64,000 nucleotides of DNA from SZUA-430 sp044220975 (lineage in GTDB: Bacteria; Pseudomonadota; Alphaproteobacteria; Micropepsales; Micropepsaceae), in the NCBI GenBank assembly GCA_044220975.1, contig JBGAPZ010000005.1, positions 67,213-131,212 on the forward strand. Direction: 5' to 3'. Position 1 is the stretch's first letter. Each line of letters begins with the position of its first letter. The notes below the pieces were generated by a model. That model ran no database searches. It worked only from the letters and a program-made list of their open reading frames with translations, and had not been told where the DNA came from. Shown here in pieces: positions 39,217-47,635 of this stretch. The position numbers and the translations under genes were made by a program.

Positions 39217-39555
39217 ATGACCTACATCGTCAACGAGAACTGCATCAAATGTAAGTTCATGGACTGTGTGGAGGTCTGCCCCGTCGACTGCTTCTACGAG
39301 GGGGAGAACATGCTGGTCATCCACCCCGACGAATGCATCGACTGCGGCGTGTGCGAGCCGGAGTGCCCCGTGGACGCCATCAAGCCGGACACGGAGCCTG
39401 GAATCGAGAAGTGGCTCTCCGTGAACAAGGAGTTCGCCAGCAAGTGGCCGAACATTACGGTAAAGGGCGAGCCGCCCGCGGACGCTAAGGACTTCGAAAC
39501 CGTACCGGACAAGTTCGAAAAGTTCTTCAGCCCAAAGCCGGGGTCGGGCAGTTAA
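39217..39555 (+). CDS. fdxA: Ferredoxin FdxA, 7Fe type
   Basis: 112 residues from the ATG at 39217 (MTYIVNENCIKCKFMDCVEVCPVDCFYEGENMLVI). The cysteine pattern CxxCxxxxCxxxCP, then CIDCGVCEPECPVDAI, fits one [3Fe-4S] and one [4Fe-4S] cluster. It is a soluble electron carrier. The C-terminal ~45 residues (VNKEFASKWPNITVKGEPPADAKDFE) are typical of alphaproteobacterial FdxA. Upstream in-frame codons to 39169 lack a ribosome site. Position between the S4 and CarD genes is conserved in alphaproteobacteria. Confidence 0.96.
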   Translation: MTYIVNENCIKCKFMDCVEVCPVDCFYEGENMLVIHPDECIDCGVCEPECPVDAIKPDTEPGIEKWLSVNKEFASKWPNITVKGEPPADAKDFETVPDKFEKFFSPKPGSGS

Positions 39556-39947
39556 CCGGTTTTCCCCATTTCACGGTTGCGTGCGTCAACTTCTTCCATT
39601 CAAGGCTGCCGGCCGGGTAACCGTTGTTTTGGCCGAATCCTGCGTGTTTCGAGCGATTGCGACAGTGGTGAAACAATAGTTAAGGCCCCACCCCGCCTTT
39701 ATTTTTCCCATTTTCTGTGTTACATTACGGCAACTCGGAACTGAACCTGGAAAACTGGCGGTCGATCAAGAACGTGGGGACGCAAACCAGCCTCCGCGAA
39801 CGCGGCGCGAAGAATTCGCACCGGGCCGTTTTCAAAACAACGGAGTTTCCGAAGCGGCATCGCGTGGAACGGCCCCGCGATGCTGACCTGCTGCGTGTTC
39901 GCAAAACCGTGGCAAAGGCCAAGCTGAACGGGAAAGACAAGACATTG
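39556..39947 (+). promoter_or_regulatory. Leader/promoter region of carD
   Basis: 392 bases between fdxA and the chosen carD start. The region contains an AT-rich stretch (TTTATTTTTCCCATTTTCTGTG, about 39698-39719) that may hold the promoter. The carD frame stays open from 39717, but the predicted peptide there looks non-coding. I see no other gene. Confidence 0.4.
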
Positions 39948-40712
39948 ATGAGCGCGAAAAAGACGACGAAGGCAGCCTCGGCGAAGGTCGTGAAAGTGGC
40001 CCTGAAAGGCCCTGTCAAGGCTTCGGTTAAGGCTGCAGCGAAGCCGGCCCACAAGGTCGAGGTCAAGAAGCCCGAACTGAAAGCCGTTCCCAAGGTCGAT
40101 CTCAAGGTCGCACCGAAGGCGACGGTTTCCCCGGTCAAGGTGGAGCCGAAGCTGGTTGCCAGTCATGGCAAGCCCGTTGTGGTCCCAGTGGCCGCGAAGG
40201 TGGTTCCGCCGAAGCCGAAAAGGCCGGATTTCCGGACGAACGATTGGGTCGTCTACCCTGCGCATGGCGTGGGCCGGATCATCCAGGTCGTTGAGCAGGA
40301 AGTGGCGGGCATGAAGCTCGAGCTCTTCGTGATCAATTTCGACAAGGACAAGATGACCCTGCGTGTGCCGGTCGCGAAGGCGAGCCTTATCGGCATGCGC
40401 CGGTTGTCCTCGCCGGATGTTGTGGCGAACGCCCTGCAGACGCTGAAGGGCCGCGCGCGCATCAAGCGCACGATGTGGAGCCGCCGGGCCCAGGAATACG
40501 AAGCAAAGATCAACTCGGGCGATCTGATCTCGATCGCGGAAGTTGTTCGCGACTTGCACCGCGCAAGCGGGCAGCCGGAGCAGTCCTACTCCGAGCGTCA
40601 GCTCTACGAAGCTGCGTTGGGGCGTATGGCGCGCGAGGTTGCAGCGGTTGAGCGGATCGATGAAGACGCGGCGGTGAAGCGGCTTGAAGTGGCGCTGCAG
40701 CGCGCCGCTTAG
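39948..40712 (+). CDS. carD: CarD/CdnL family transcription regulator with basic N-terminal extension
   Basis: 254 residues from the ATG at 39948. The C-terminal ~165 residues are the CarD_CdnL_TRCF domain (RPDFRTNDWVVYPAHGVGRIIQVVEQEVAGMKLELFVINFDKDKMTLRVPVAKA). They bind the RNA polymerase beta subunit and stabilise open complexes at rRNA and other promoters. The first ~85 residues are Lys/Ala/Pro/Val-rich (KKTTKAASAKVVKVALKGPVKASVKAAAKPAHKVEVKKP), like histone H1 or AlgP tails, so the protein is longer than the ~165-170-residue CdnL. A terminator follows at 40738. Confidence 0.92.
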   Translation: MSAKKTTKAASAKVVKVALKGPVKASVKAAAKPAHKVEVKKPELKAVPKVDLKVAPKATVSPVKVEPKLVASHGKPVVVPVAAKVVPPKPKRPDFRTNDWVVYPAHGVGRIIQVVEQEVAGMKLELFVINFDKDKMTLRVPVAKASLIGMRRLSSPDVVANALQTLKGRARIKRTMWSRRAQEYEAKINSGDLISIAEVVRDLHRASGQPEQSYSERQLYEAALGRMAREVAAVERIDEDAAVKRLEVALQRAA

Positions 40713-40737
40713 TCCTAGCCGAAAATTAGTAACGTTC

Positions 40738-40770
40738 AGGCGCGGCGGGGGTTCCCTGTCGCGCCTTTTT
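40738..40770 (+). terminator. Rho-independent terminator after carD
   Basis: A stem AGGCGCG (40738-40744) pairs with CGCGCCT (40760-40766), with a 15-base loop and a run of T to 40770. It separates carD from rpoH. Confidence 0.8.
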
Positions 40771-40861
40771 CCATGCCGGAGACGTAATTTGGAATTGATC
40801 TAAAGAGGCTTGTAACGCGTTTAAGGGATACCCAACTAGGGTAGTAGGAATTGGAGACCCC

Positions 40862-41749
40862 ATGGCTACGTTCGACACCGTTCACGCCGTTAAAGCCAAC
40901 CGCCGGTTCATCAAGAAGTCGATGACCACGGACTTGCTGGAAGCCGCGCACGAGCAAGAGCTCGCGCGCGCGTGGCGTGACAAGGGCGATCAGAAGGCGC
41001 TGCACGAGCTGACGACGGCTTATTTCCGGCTCGTCGTCGCGGTGGCTGCGCGTTTCAAGCATTACGGCTTGCCGATGGGCGACCTCATCCAAGAGGGCGC
41101 TGTCGGCCTGATGCAAGCTGCCCAGCGTTTCGAGCCGGAGCGCCAGGTGCGCTTTTCGACCTATGCCACGTGGTGGATCCGCGCGGCAATCCAGGACTAC
41201 GTGCTGCGCAATTGGTCGATCGTGCGGCTGACGTCGACGGCGACGCAGAAGTCGTTGTTCTTCAACCTGCGCCGCTTGAAGGCGAAGATCGCCGGGAATC
41301 CGTCGAAGGATTTGTCGCGCGAGGGCGCGCTCAAGATCGCCGAGGCGCTCCGCGTTTCGGTAAGCGACGTCGAAGACATGGACGCGCGTTTGACGAGCGG
41401 CGACCGTTCGCTGAACGCGGCGCCTGGCGAACCCGGCGAAGGCGAGTGGCAGGATATGCTTGCCGACGACGCACCGCGGCCGGACGAGAACGTGATGCTG
41501 ACGCGCGATGCGGCGACGCGGGCGCAGTGGATCAATCTCGCGCTCGACACACTCACCCCGCGCGAGCAGGTGATCATCCGCGAGCGACAAATGCAGGAAG
41601 ACGCGGTGACGCTTGAGTCGCTGGGTGCGAGGCTTGGCATCTCGAAGGAGCGCGTGCGTCAGATCGAGGCGAATGCGCTCTCGAAGCTGAAGCGGGCGTT
41701 GATCGATCAAGTCGGCGATCCCGTCGAAGCGGGCCTCGTCGCCGCCTAA
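40862..41749 (+). CDS. rpoH: RNA polymerase sigma-32 (heat-shock) factor RpoH
   Basis: A 295-residue sigma-70-family factor. Region 2 (GLPMGDLIQEGAVGLMQAAQRFEPERQVRFSTYATWWIRAAIQDYVLRNWSIVR) is followed by the RpoH box QKSLFFNLRRLK (129-140) and region 4 (LTPREQVIIRERQMQEDAVTLESLGARLGISKERVRQIEANALSKLK). The box identifies it as RpoH rather than a housekeeping factor. Many alphaproteobacteria have two RpoH copies; only one is visible here. GGAG at 40853-40856 places the start. A CTTG at 40809 with a weak downstream match hints at self-activation, but the spacing is poor. Confidence 0.94.
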   Translation: MATFDTVHAVKANRRFIKKSMTTDLLEAAHEQELARAWRDKGDQKALHELTTAYFRLVVAVAARFKHYGLPMGDLIQEGAVGLMQAAQRFEPERQVRFSTYATWWIRAAIQDYVLRNWSIVRLTSTATQKSLFFNLRRLKAKIAGNPSKDLSREGALKIAEALRVSVSDVEDMDARLTSGDRSLNAAPGEPGEGEWQDMLADDAPRPDENVMLTRDAATRAQWINLALDTLTPREQVIIRERQMQEDAVTLESLGARLGISKERVRQIEANALSKLKRALIDQVGDPVEAGLVAA

Positions 41750-42495
41750 TCCAGCACTTCCATCTGTTCCGCGTGCGTGAGCTCGATCTCGGGGCCATTG
41801 AGCAACGAGAGCCAGCCGCGCACGCGAACGGATTTGGCGTTCCACTTTGCAGGGTCTATCCCCTCTTTCGCGAACCGCTTCAAATCGCGCGCTGAGATCG
41901 TGACCGTGAAGTCCGTGCGGTAGTCGGCGCCGAAGTTCAAGAATGCGCGGTCGCGGCCTACCTTCACCGACGCGATTTTTCCTTCGATGATTTGGAATGT
42001 GCCGATGTCGGGGCCCAGGTCGTCGGCTTTGCGGATGCTGTAGAAGGCGTTCGCCCACATTCCGCGTTTTGCCGCTCTTGCTTCGGCCTCGCGATTCAAC
42101 AGTTCGGCGGCGCACCGGCGCGTGTCGCTGCGCGAATAGGCGCGCGCGAAGCCGCCATCGATCAGTTCACCTTGAAGCCACGCTTTGCCGAAGAACGCGT
42201 ACGCCAGCAGATCGCCGTGGCGGTCGGTACCGCGATCGGCATACCCAAGGTCGATCGTCTTGCCCTCAATCAGCTTTGCGAGGTTCACCGTCGCCTCCAC
42301 CGCGAGCGGCCAACCGGTGCGCGGGGCCTCAATGCCCGCAAGGCGTACACGGCGGCCATCGGTTAGCATGAAGCTGCCTCCGTCGATGACGGAAGCAACT
42401 GTGGCTTCCTCGGCGATGGTTACATCGCACTCGTTGGCTTGCGCGGCGCTTAGACCGAGGAAAACGAGGAAAAAGCTCGCTAACCGCCTCAACAT
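41746..42495 (-). CDS. Thermonuclease-like (SNase domain) exported protein
   Basis: 249 residues from the ATG at 42495, where a clean signal peptide begins (MLRRLASFFLVFLGLSAAQANECD). The SNase-like OB-fold follows: VASVIDGGSFMLTDGRRVRLAGIEAPRTG, then DRHGDLLAYAFF, LIDGGFARAYS and EARAAKRGMWA. The usual catalytic Arg/Glu residues are not fully conserved (the family IDxPE motif reads IEAPR), so nuclease activity is uncertain. The frame stays open for 96 more codons upstream, with transmembrane-like sequence. It overlaps the rpoH end by four bases. Confidence 0.8.
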   Translation of the reverse strand: MLRRLASFFLVFLGLSAAQANECDVTIAEEATVASVIDGGSFMLTDGRRVRLAGIEAPRTGWPLAVEATVNLAKLIEGKTIDLGYADRGTDRHGDLLAYAFFGKAWLQGELIDGGFARAYSRSDTRRCAAELLNREAEARAAKRGMWANAFYSIRKADDLGPDIGTFQIIEGKIASVKVGRDRAFLNFGADYRTDFTVTISARDLKRFAKEGIDPAKWNAKSVRVRGWLSLLNGPEIELTHAEQMEVLD

Positions 42496-42963
42496 TCGCG
42501 CCCTCTTGCCAAGGTTCGAAAAGACCAATCGCACGCGCGGCGTTTGAAACACATTGTCGTGGTCGGCGCGGGCGAAGATTCCAAACACCGCAAGGATCGT
42601 CGCGGCCCACAGCGACAACCGAAGCAGCACGTCTTGGCCGACTTGCAAGAATTGCACGAGGACGACCGCTCCAAGTGCAGGCGTGGCACTCGTGAGCAAA
42701 CTCGCAACCTGCAGGGGGGCGTGTAGTTGCAGTCCTGAAAGCGCCGTCGGATCGATCACGTCAATTTGCTGGTCTTCACGCACTGAGAAGCACCTGTGGC
42801 AAGGTCAAGGAGCAGGTTGCGGCGACCGATCCCCACCATCTTCGCTGAACCAGGTCGTCGCGACAACGGGCACATGGTCTGCCGACGAACCCATAGAAAA
42901 AGTTGCTGAGAAACCGCAAGAATTTTCGTTTGTGGACGGAGCAATGCAGTCGTAGCCCTGCCG
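42496..42963. other. Region upstream of nuclease gene, open frame on minus strand
   Basis: About 470 bases without a confident gene. On the minus strand, 42783-42496 is open in the nuclease frame and reads like protein with two hydrophobic stretches (ALGAVVLVQFLQVGQDVLLRLSLWAATILAVFGIF). It may be a separate small membrane protein, the remnant of one, or part of a fused nuclease. Confidence 0.35.
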
Positions 42964-43332
42964 ATGAGTCAAACGTCGGGGATGGTATTGTTGCCCGCAT
43001 CGGTCCGAACACATCTGATGGTCGCGCTTGGCATGGCACTCATGCTGGCGCTGTGCGCATGCGAGGAGCCGCGGTCTGCGACACCGGCGCAGACGGTACC
43101 CGCACAGTCCGCTGACGGCGACAACGAGGCCGGATGCTCCCGCGCGTACTTCTATAATTTCAGTGGCACACGCGCACAGGGGACGGTGATCTGCTCGCAA
43201 CACGGATGCACCGACAAAGGAAGCGCGCCGCGTGAGGCTGCACGTGAAGGGACGAACATATTTTGCGGGCCTGTCCCTGCTTGCCGCGTTCGCGTGTTCT
43301 TGGGACGCTCACGCAGAGCGCTGCCTTTATAG
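42964..43332 (+). CDS. Putative lipoprotein, possibly frameshifted at its end
   Basis: A 122-codon frame. The N-terminus has a hydrophobic signal with a lipobox (LMLALCAC) after about 34 residues. The mature part is Cys-rich (NEAGCSRAYFYNFSGTRAQGTVICSQHGCTDKG). The last third overlaps the next gene and looks out of frame, so the true end may be earlier. No family recognised. Confidence 0.4.
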   Translation: MSQTSGMVLLPASVRTHLMVALGMALMLALCACEEPRSATPAQTVPAQSADGDNEAGCSRAYFYNFSGTRAQGTVICSQHGCTDKGSAPREAAREGTNIFCGPVPACRVRVFLGRSRRALPL

Positions 43333-43854
43333 AGGAAGGCAACTATGTCGGCTCTGGCCCGTGTTCATGGACGACGTCAGTGGTCTTAAGATAAAGGGGC
43401 AGACACGCGCGGTTCGAAAGCGCCAAATCATCACGGGCCGCTGGCTACTGTGCACATCGCCAACTTCTCGGTGATTGTCTGTGGATCTCGAAGGACACCC
43501 TCGTTTCGCGCTCTCGGCTACAGCGGCACCTTGGCCTCGTTGCGTCCTGAGCGCGTACCCGTGTTGGCGCGGCAATGGGGCGATCGCAAGCCACCTGGCC
43601 GATCGGCATTGGTGTTCTTCAGCGAGCGAAACTTCGCCGGCGAGTGGACGCCGTACTACGAAGACGCAAGCGACCTCAGCCACTCTCCGATCAAGCCTTT
43701 GTCGATCGTGATCCAAAAGGGCGCGTGGCGCCTTTGCTCGCTGCCAAACTACGAAGGCGATTGCATATCGATGACGGCGAGTAGCTGGGATATGCCCAGC
43801 ATCTTCGGCCCGAGCATTCGTTCAGCAAAAAGGCTCGATTTGACGGCGCGTTAG
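43232..43854 (+). pseudogene. Beta/gamma-crystallin-like exported protein, frameshifted
   Basis: A signal peptide reads from the GTG at 43232 (GRTYFAGLSLLAAFACSWDAHA). The mature part changes frame at least twice. Around 43320 another frame reads SAAFIEEGNYVGSGPCSW. One G inserted near 43468 would give NFSGDCLWISKD. The third frame, to 43854, gives RSALVFFSERNFAGEWTPYYEDASDLS and WRLCSLPNYEGDCISMTASSWDMPS. These Tyr/Phe-x-x-x-x-Phe/Tyr-x-Gly patterns are Greek-key motifs of beta/gamma-crystallin or peptidase-inhibitor I36 type. Such secreted proteins often bind Ca2+. Confidence 0.6.
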
Positions 43855-43896
43855 GCAGCCGGCGATATGCCCAGCGCCCGGCTCCAAGCACCAATC

Positions 43897-44517
43897 TTAC
43901 TCGGCAGCCTGTCTGTGTGCGCGATCAAGATTGGCGTTGGCAAAATCCCAACTCGCAAGCGAGTTCAGAAACCCCGCAACGTAGTCTGCTCTGCGATTTT
44001 GATGATCGAGATAGTAGGCGTGCTCCCAAAGGTCGAGCACGAGCAGAGGGCATCCGCCGCTGGCAAGAGGCGTGTCCGCGTTGCTCGTTGTCACAATTTC
44101 GGCCCTTTCGCCCACTAGCGTCAGCCACGCCCAGCCGCTCCCAAAGTGTTGGGTCGCGGCACCCATGAAGGCGCTGGCGAACCCTTCAAAGCTGTTGAAG
44201 GTTCGCTCAATCAATTGCTTGACCGGCCCTCTGGGCGCGCCGCCACCGCGATATCGCATCGAGCGCCAGTAAAAGGTGTGATTCCAAACCTGGGCGGCGT
44301 TGTTGTGGAGCTGAGTTGTTGGGCTCGCGTCCTGACGCGCGGTTCTCCTGACGACCTCCTCTAGAGAGAGTTTGGCGAGCCCGAGCTCATCCGCCAATGC
44401 GTTCGTCTTGTCGACATAGGCCCTGTGGTGCTTGCCGTAGTGTATTTCGACGGTCTGGGCCGAAATCACGGGCTCCAGGGCATCAACCGTGTACGGAAGA
44501 TCGGGGAGAACGATCAT
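43897..44517 (-). CDS. sodB: Superoxide dismutase, Fe type
   Basis: A 206-residue protein with the four metal ligands His26 (IHYGKHH), His80 (WNHTFYW), Asp161 and His165 (DLWEHAYY). Gln76 in NNAAQVWNH is the second-shell Gln of iron SODs, at the place where Mn enzymes have Gly. It has no signal peptide, so it is cytoplasmic, and it converts superoxide to peroxide and oxygen. The basic His-rich C-terminal tail (DRAHRQAAE) is unusual but short. It is intact, though flanked by broken genes. Confidence 0.94.
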   Translation of the reverse strand: MIVLPDLPYTVDALEPVISAQTVEIHYGKHHRAYVDKTNALADELGLAKLSLEEVVRRTARQDASPTTQLHNNAAQVWNHTFYWRSMRYRGGGAPRGPVKQLIERTFNSFEGFASAFMGAATQHFGSGWAWLTLVGERAEIVTTSNADTPLASGGCPLLVLDLWEHAYYLDHQNRRADYVAGFLNSLASWDFANANLDRAHRQAAE

Positions 44518-44648
44518 AACACCTCCATTTGTAGCAGAACCGTCGCGGTGACGACCTCTGCACCCAGCTAATTCGAGCTATGCCAAATAACAAATGAAAA
44601 TTGGCCCAACTTCAGTACAACTTCCTTGCTGCATGAAAGGACCGGCCG

Positions 44649-45537
44649 ATGGACACCGTGCTCGCACGCACCTTCCTCGAAATCGTCTCGACCGGAAGCT
44701 TCCAACGTGCGGCGGACCGGCTCCACATTTCGCAAACCGCAGTGAGTGCGCGCGTGCGCTCGCTGGAAGACCATTTGGGTCAGCCTCTGTTCGTACGCAG
44801 CGGGCGCGGTCCTGACGCGTGCTGGTGAAAAATTCCTGCGTTATGCGCCGACACTCGTACAGATGTGGCAACGCGCACGGCACGACATTGCGGGCCCAGA
44901 CGGTCACAGCAGCGTGATTGCGGTCGGGGGCGAGCTCGCGCTCTGGGAACCCTTGCTCCTTCGTTGGCTGCTTTGGATGAAGGGGGCACACCCCTGACGT
45001 GGCATTGCGTACGCATGTTGGAATGGGACGATCTGACAAGTGCGGTCGCAGGAGGGGCGCTCGATCTCGCTATTGTCTACGCGCCTCGGACGCTTCCGGG
45101 ACTCAAGATCGAACGCGTCGTCGTCGAGAAACTTGTGATGGTCACGACCGACCCCGATCGGCCGATTTTTGACGAGGGCAAATACGTGTACGTGGATTGG
45201 GGGCCTGACTTTGCCGCGCAGCACGACACGGTCTTTCCGGGGCAGACGAGCCCGGGCTTGCTCGTGGGTCTCGGTCCGCTCGGACTGAGCTATATTCTGA
45301 CCGCAGGAGGTTCTGGATACTTCCGCATGAGCTCGGTGCATCAGTTGCTCGCAGATGGCAGGTTGAAACTCGTGACCGACGCGCCGGAATTCCCCCTACC
45401 CCGCCTATGCCGTCTACCCTTTGACGAGCAAGGTCGATGCTCTCGAGCATGCGCTCGACGGCCTACGTCAAGTCGGCGAGGAAGCGACGCGCGAGATTCA
45501 AGGTAAGAAGATGCGAGGCAAGAAGGGGCGAATATGA
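44649..45537 (+). pseudogene. LysR-family transcription regulator, frameshifted
   Basis: The N-terminal winged-helix reads from the ATG at 44649 (MDTVLARTFLEIVSTGSFQRAADRLHISQTAVSARVRSLEDHLGQPLFVRSGRG). The frame then shifts near 44808 (LTRAGEKFLRYAPTLVQMWQRARHDIAG), near 44990 (LTWHCVRMLEWDDLTSAVAGGALDLAIVYAPRTLPGLKIERV...) and near 45400 (YAVYPLTSKVDALEHALDGLRQVG), ending at 45535-45537. With three indels repaired it would be a normal ~295-residue LTTR. It is divergent from sodB, which it might control. Confidence 0.78.
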
Positions 45538-45646
45538 TGTTGAGTGGCGTCCTCCTCGTACTGGGTCGATCGAAGGCTTCTGTCGTCGCGCGCAAAGTCG
45601 TATTCCGTCGCCGTTCGTCCAACCCAGGCTGAGGCGGCCGTCCGTC

Positions 45647-45808
45647 GATCCGCCACACGATGCCATCACGGCATACGCTAAGAATGTCAGCGCGGGCATG
45701 ATTGTTGCCGGGGCATACGGCCATCAAGGATGGCGGGAGTGGTTTCTGGGAACCTCGACGCAGCACCTGTTCAAGACCAGTCCGGCACCGATTTTCGTCC
45801 AGCACTGA
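45647..45808 (+). pseudogene. UspA universal stress protein, C-terminal remnant
   Basis: Only the last ~53 residues of a Usp domain are recognisable (DPPHDAITAYAKNVSAGMIVAGAYGHQGWREWFLGTSTQHLFKTSPAPIFVQH), including the GxxGHxxxRE...GTSTQHL nucleotide-binding signature. The preceding ~110 bases do not encode the rest of the domain in any single frame. It is probably a truncated gene, not only a sequencing fault. Confidence 0.65.
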
Positions 45809-45918
45809 GCCCGCAGGTCAAGTTCCGTTGCATCGAACGTGCAATAGTTTGCATTTGATATCGGGCGCCGGAGCTGCAGATTGATTGAGCAGAGCGTTCC
45901 ACCGTTTCGGGCTAGACC

Positions 45919-47103
45919 ATGCCCACACCGTCTCGAGTCTTGATCAGCGGGATCGGCGTCGCCGGCCCCACGCTTGCCTATTGGCTCGTCCATCACGGGT
46001 TTGAGGTCACGCTCGTCGAGGAGGCGTCACAACCGCGTACCGGCGGCTACGTGATCGACTTTTGGGGTCTGGGCTTCGACGTCGCCGAGAAGATGGGCCT
46101 CATCCCGGCGCTGAAGCGCCAAGGCTACATGCTCGAGGAGGTTCGTATCGTCGACGCCAACGGCAGACGCGTCGGCGGCTTTGCCGCCCAAGTTTTTGCG
46201 CGCGCCACAAATGGGCGCTATGTGAGCATCGCTCGCAGCGATCTTGCGCGCGAGATCTACGGACGGGTTTCGAATCGCGCCGAGACGATCTTTGGGGATC
46301 GCGTGACCGGGCTCTTTCCGGAGTCCGAGGGGGTTCGCGTGCACTTCGAGCACGCGAAGCCACGCGAATTCTCGCTGGTAATCGGCGCCGATGGTCTTCA
46401 TTCGGGCATTCGAGCGCTCGCGTTTCCGCGTCAGGACGGCGAGGTCTACCTTGGCTACAAAGTGGCTGCTTTCCAGGCCACGGGGTACCCGCGGCGCGAC
46501 GAGCTGACCTATGTCAGCTACAGTCAGCCGGGCAAGCAGATCGCGCGGTTTTCGATGCGCGACGACCGGACGCTCTTCCTCTTCGTTTTCGTAGATAACA
46601 ACCGTGTGAAGCCGCACGATTTGGCCGGCCAACGAGCGGTCTTGCGCGATCGGTTCGGCAACGCGGGCTGGGAGTGTCGTGACATTCTGGATCGGCTCAA
46701 TCACACAGACGACCTCTATTTCGACCGCGTTAGCCAGATTCGTCTGAAGACGTGGAGCCGCGGCCGCATCGCGCTTGTCGGCGACGCAGCGTTCTCTCCG
46801 TCGTTGCTTGCGGGAGAAGGTGCAGGGCTCGGGATGGCGGCGGCCTATGTCCTTGCCGGCGAGATCGCGGCCGCCAAGGGAGACTATAAAGCGGCTTTTG
46901 CGCGCTACCAGATGGTTCTTTCGGGCTTCTTGCTGGAAAAGCAGGATGCGGCGCGACGCTTCGCAAGCGCCTTTGCCCCACGAACCGAGTTCGGTCTCAT
47001 CTTTCGCAATCTCGTCACGCGTGCCATGCGCATTCCCGTCGTCGCCGACCTCGCGTTCGGTCAAGGCGTTCGCGACCGAATCGCCTTGCCCGCCTATCCG
47101 TGA
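45919..47103 (+). CDS. FAD-dependent monooxygenase (PHBH fold, TetX-like)
   Basis: A 394-residue soluble flavoprotein. The FAD-binding GxGxxG is ISGIGVAGPTLAYWLVHHGFEVTLVEE, the middle DG motif is LVIGADGLHSGIR, and the second FAD motif is GRIALVGDAAFSPSLLAGEGAGLGMAAAYVLAGEI. Such enzymes hydroxylate aromatic or polycyclic compounds with NAD(P)H and O2. The arrangement resembles TetX and related hydroxylases, but substrate and resistance role cannot be inferred. It is intact. Confidence 0.9.
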   Translation: MPTPSRVLISGIGVAGPTLAYWLVHHGFEVTLVEEASQPRTGGYVIDFWGLGFDVAEKMGLIPALKRQGYMLEEVRIVDANGRRVGGFAAQVFARATNGRYVSIARSDLAREIYGRVSNRAETIFGDRVTGLFPESEGVRVHFEHAKPREFSLVIGADGLHSGIRALAFPRQDGEVYLGYKVAAFQATGYPRRDELTYVSYSQPGKQIARFSMRDDRTLFLFVFVDNNRVKPHDLAGQRAVLRDRFGNAGWECRDILDRLNHTDDLYFDRVSQIRLKTWSRGRIALVGDAAFSPSLLAGEGAGLGMAAAYVLAGEIAAAKGDYKAAFARYQMVLSGFLLEKQDAARRFASAFAPRTEFGLIFRNLVTRAMRIPVVADLAFGQGVRDRIALPAYP

Positions 47104-47557
47104 GGCTATTCGCCGTTGGCGCGCCCATCTGCATTCTTGAGCAAGATCGCCAGGATGATGAGGGAGAAGGCCGTACCAAAAAAATCCGAAGAGTCTTTCG
47201 CGCGTGCGGCGCCACATGCGCAGGGTTGCGGCGTCGATAGACGTTACACGATCGCGCGGTGCTTAAAGTCGTCCATGTCGTAAGCGCGAGCAATACCGTC
47301 AGATAGACCGTCAGAAGTGGAGGCTTAGGTGCTTGCGTAAGCGTCCGGAGTTTGCGGCACATCAACTCCCAAGCGGTGGCTCTTGGCACAGAGTGACGTC
47401 GTCGAAGGCGTAAGTTTCGCCGCGGCGCACTTCGTTAGGGCAAGGTGCCAGCCGCTGTCGTCTGCACAGTCGATGCAATCCTTACAGACGTTGACGAAAA
47501 CCTCGTCGGAATGACGTTGCGTCATGTGGGGACAAGTGATTGATTGTATTTGGCAAT
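47104..47557. other. Intergenic region with gene remnants before tRNA-Arg
   Basis: About 450 bases without a confident gene. On the minus strand, hydrophobic pieces in different frames (LLTVYLTVLLALTTW, ~47250-47310; AFSLIILAILLKNADGRANGE, ~47110-47175) look like a broken two-helix membrane protein of ~85 residues. A short Cys-rich frame lies at 47325-47525. Confidence 0.4.
47325..47525 (-). CDS. Possible small Cys-rich protein
   Basis: A 66-codon frame from the ATG at 47525 with CKDCIDC in its first quarter and two more cysteines (MTQRHSDEVFVNVCKDCIDCADDSGWHLALTKC). The spacing could bind a metal, but I see no strong ribosome site or known family. It may be chance. Confidence 0.25.
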   Translation of the reverse strand: MTQRHSDEVFVNVCKDCIDCADDSGWHLALTKCAAAKLTPSTTSLCAKSHRLGVDVPQTPDAYAST

Positions 47558-47634
47558 GACCCCGTAGCTCAGCAGGATAGAGCGGCAGATTCCTAATCTG
47601 TAGGTCGGACGTTCGAATCGTCTCGGGGTCACCA
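47558..47634 (+). tRNA. tRNA-Arg (anticodon CCT)
   Basis: 77 bases including encoded CCA. The acceptor stem GACCCCG pairs with CGGGGTC. The D arm is GCTC...GAGC, the anticodon arm GCAGA-TTCCTAA-TCTGT, and the T arm GGACG-TTCGAAT-CGTCT. The loop gives anticodon CCT at the normal place, reading AGG. The CCA ends one base before the stop codon of the convergent WYL regulator gene begins. Confidence 0.95.
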
Positions 47635-47635
47635 C

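Noticed and set aside
40809..40838. Heat-shock (sigma-32) promoter before rpoH
   Set aside because: CTTG is present but the -10 match is weak and the spacing is 18, so it is only a hint.
47558..47634. tRNA-Arg as an integration site for the decayed 43-47 kb stretch
   Set aside because: Mobile elements usually insert at the 3' end, which here abuts an intact WYL gene; no repeated copy of the tRNA 3' end or integrase was seen nearby.
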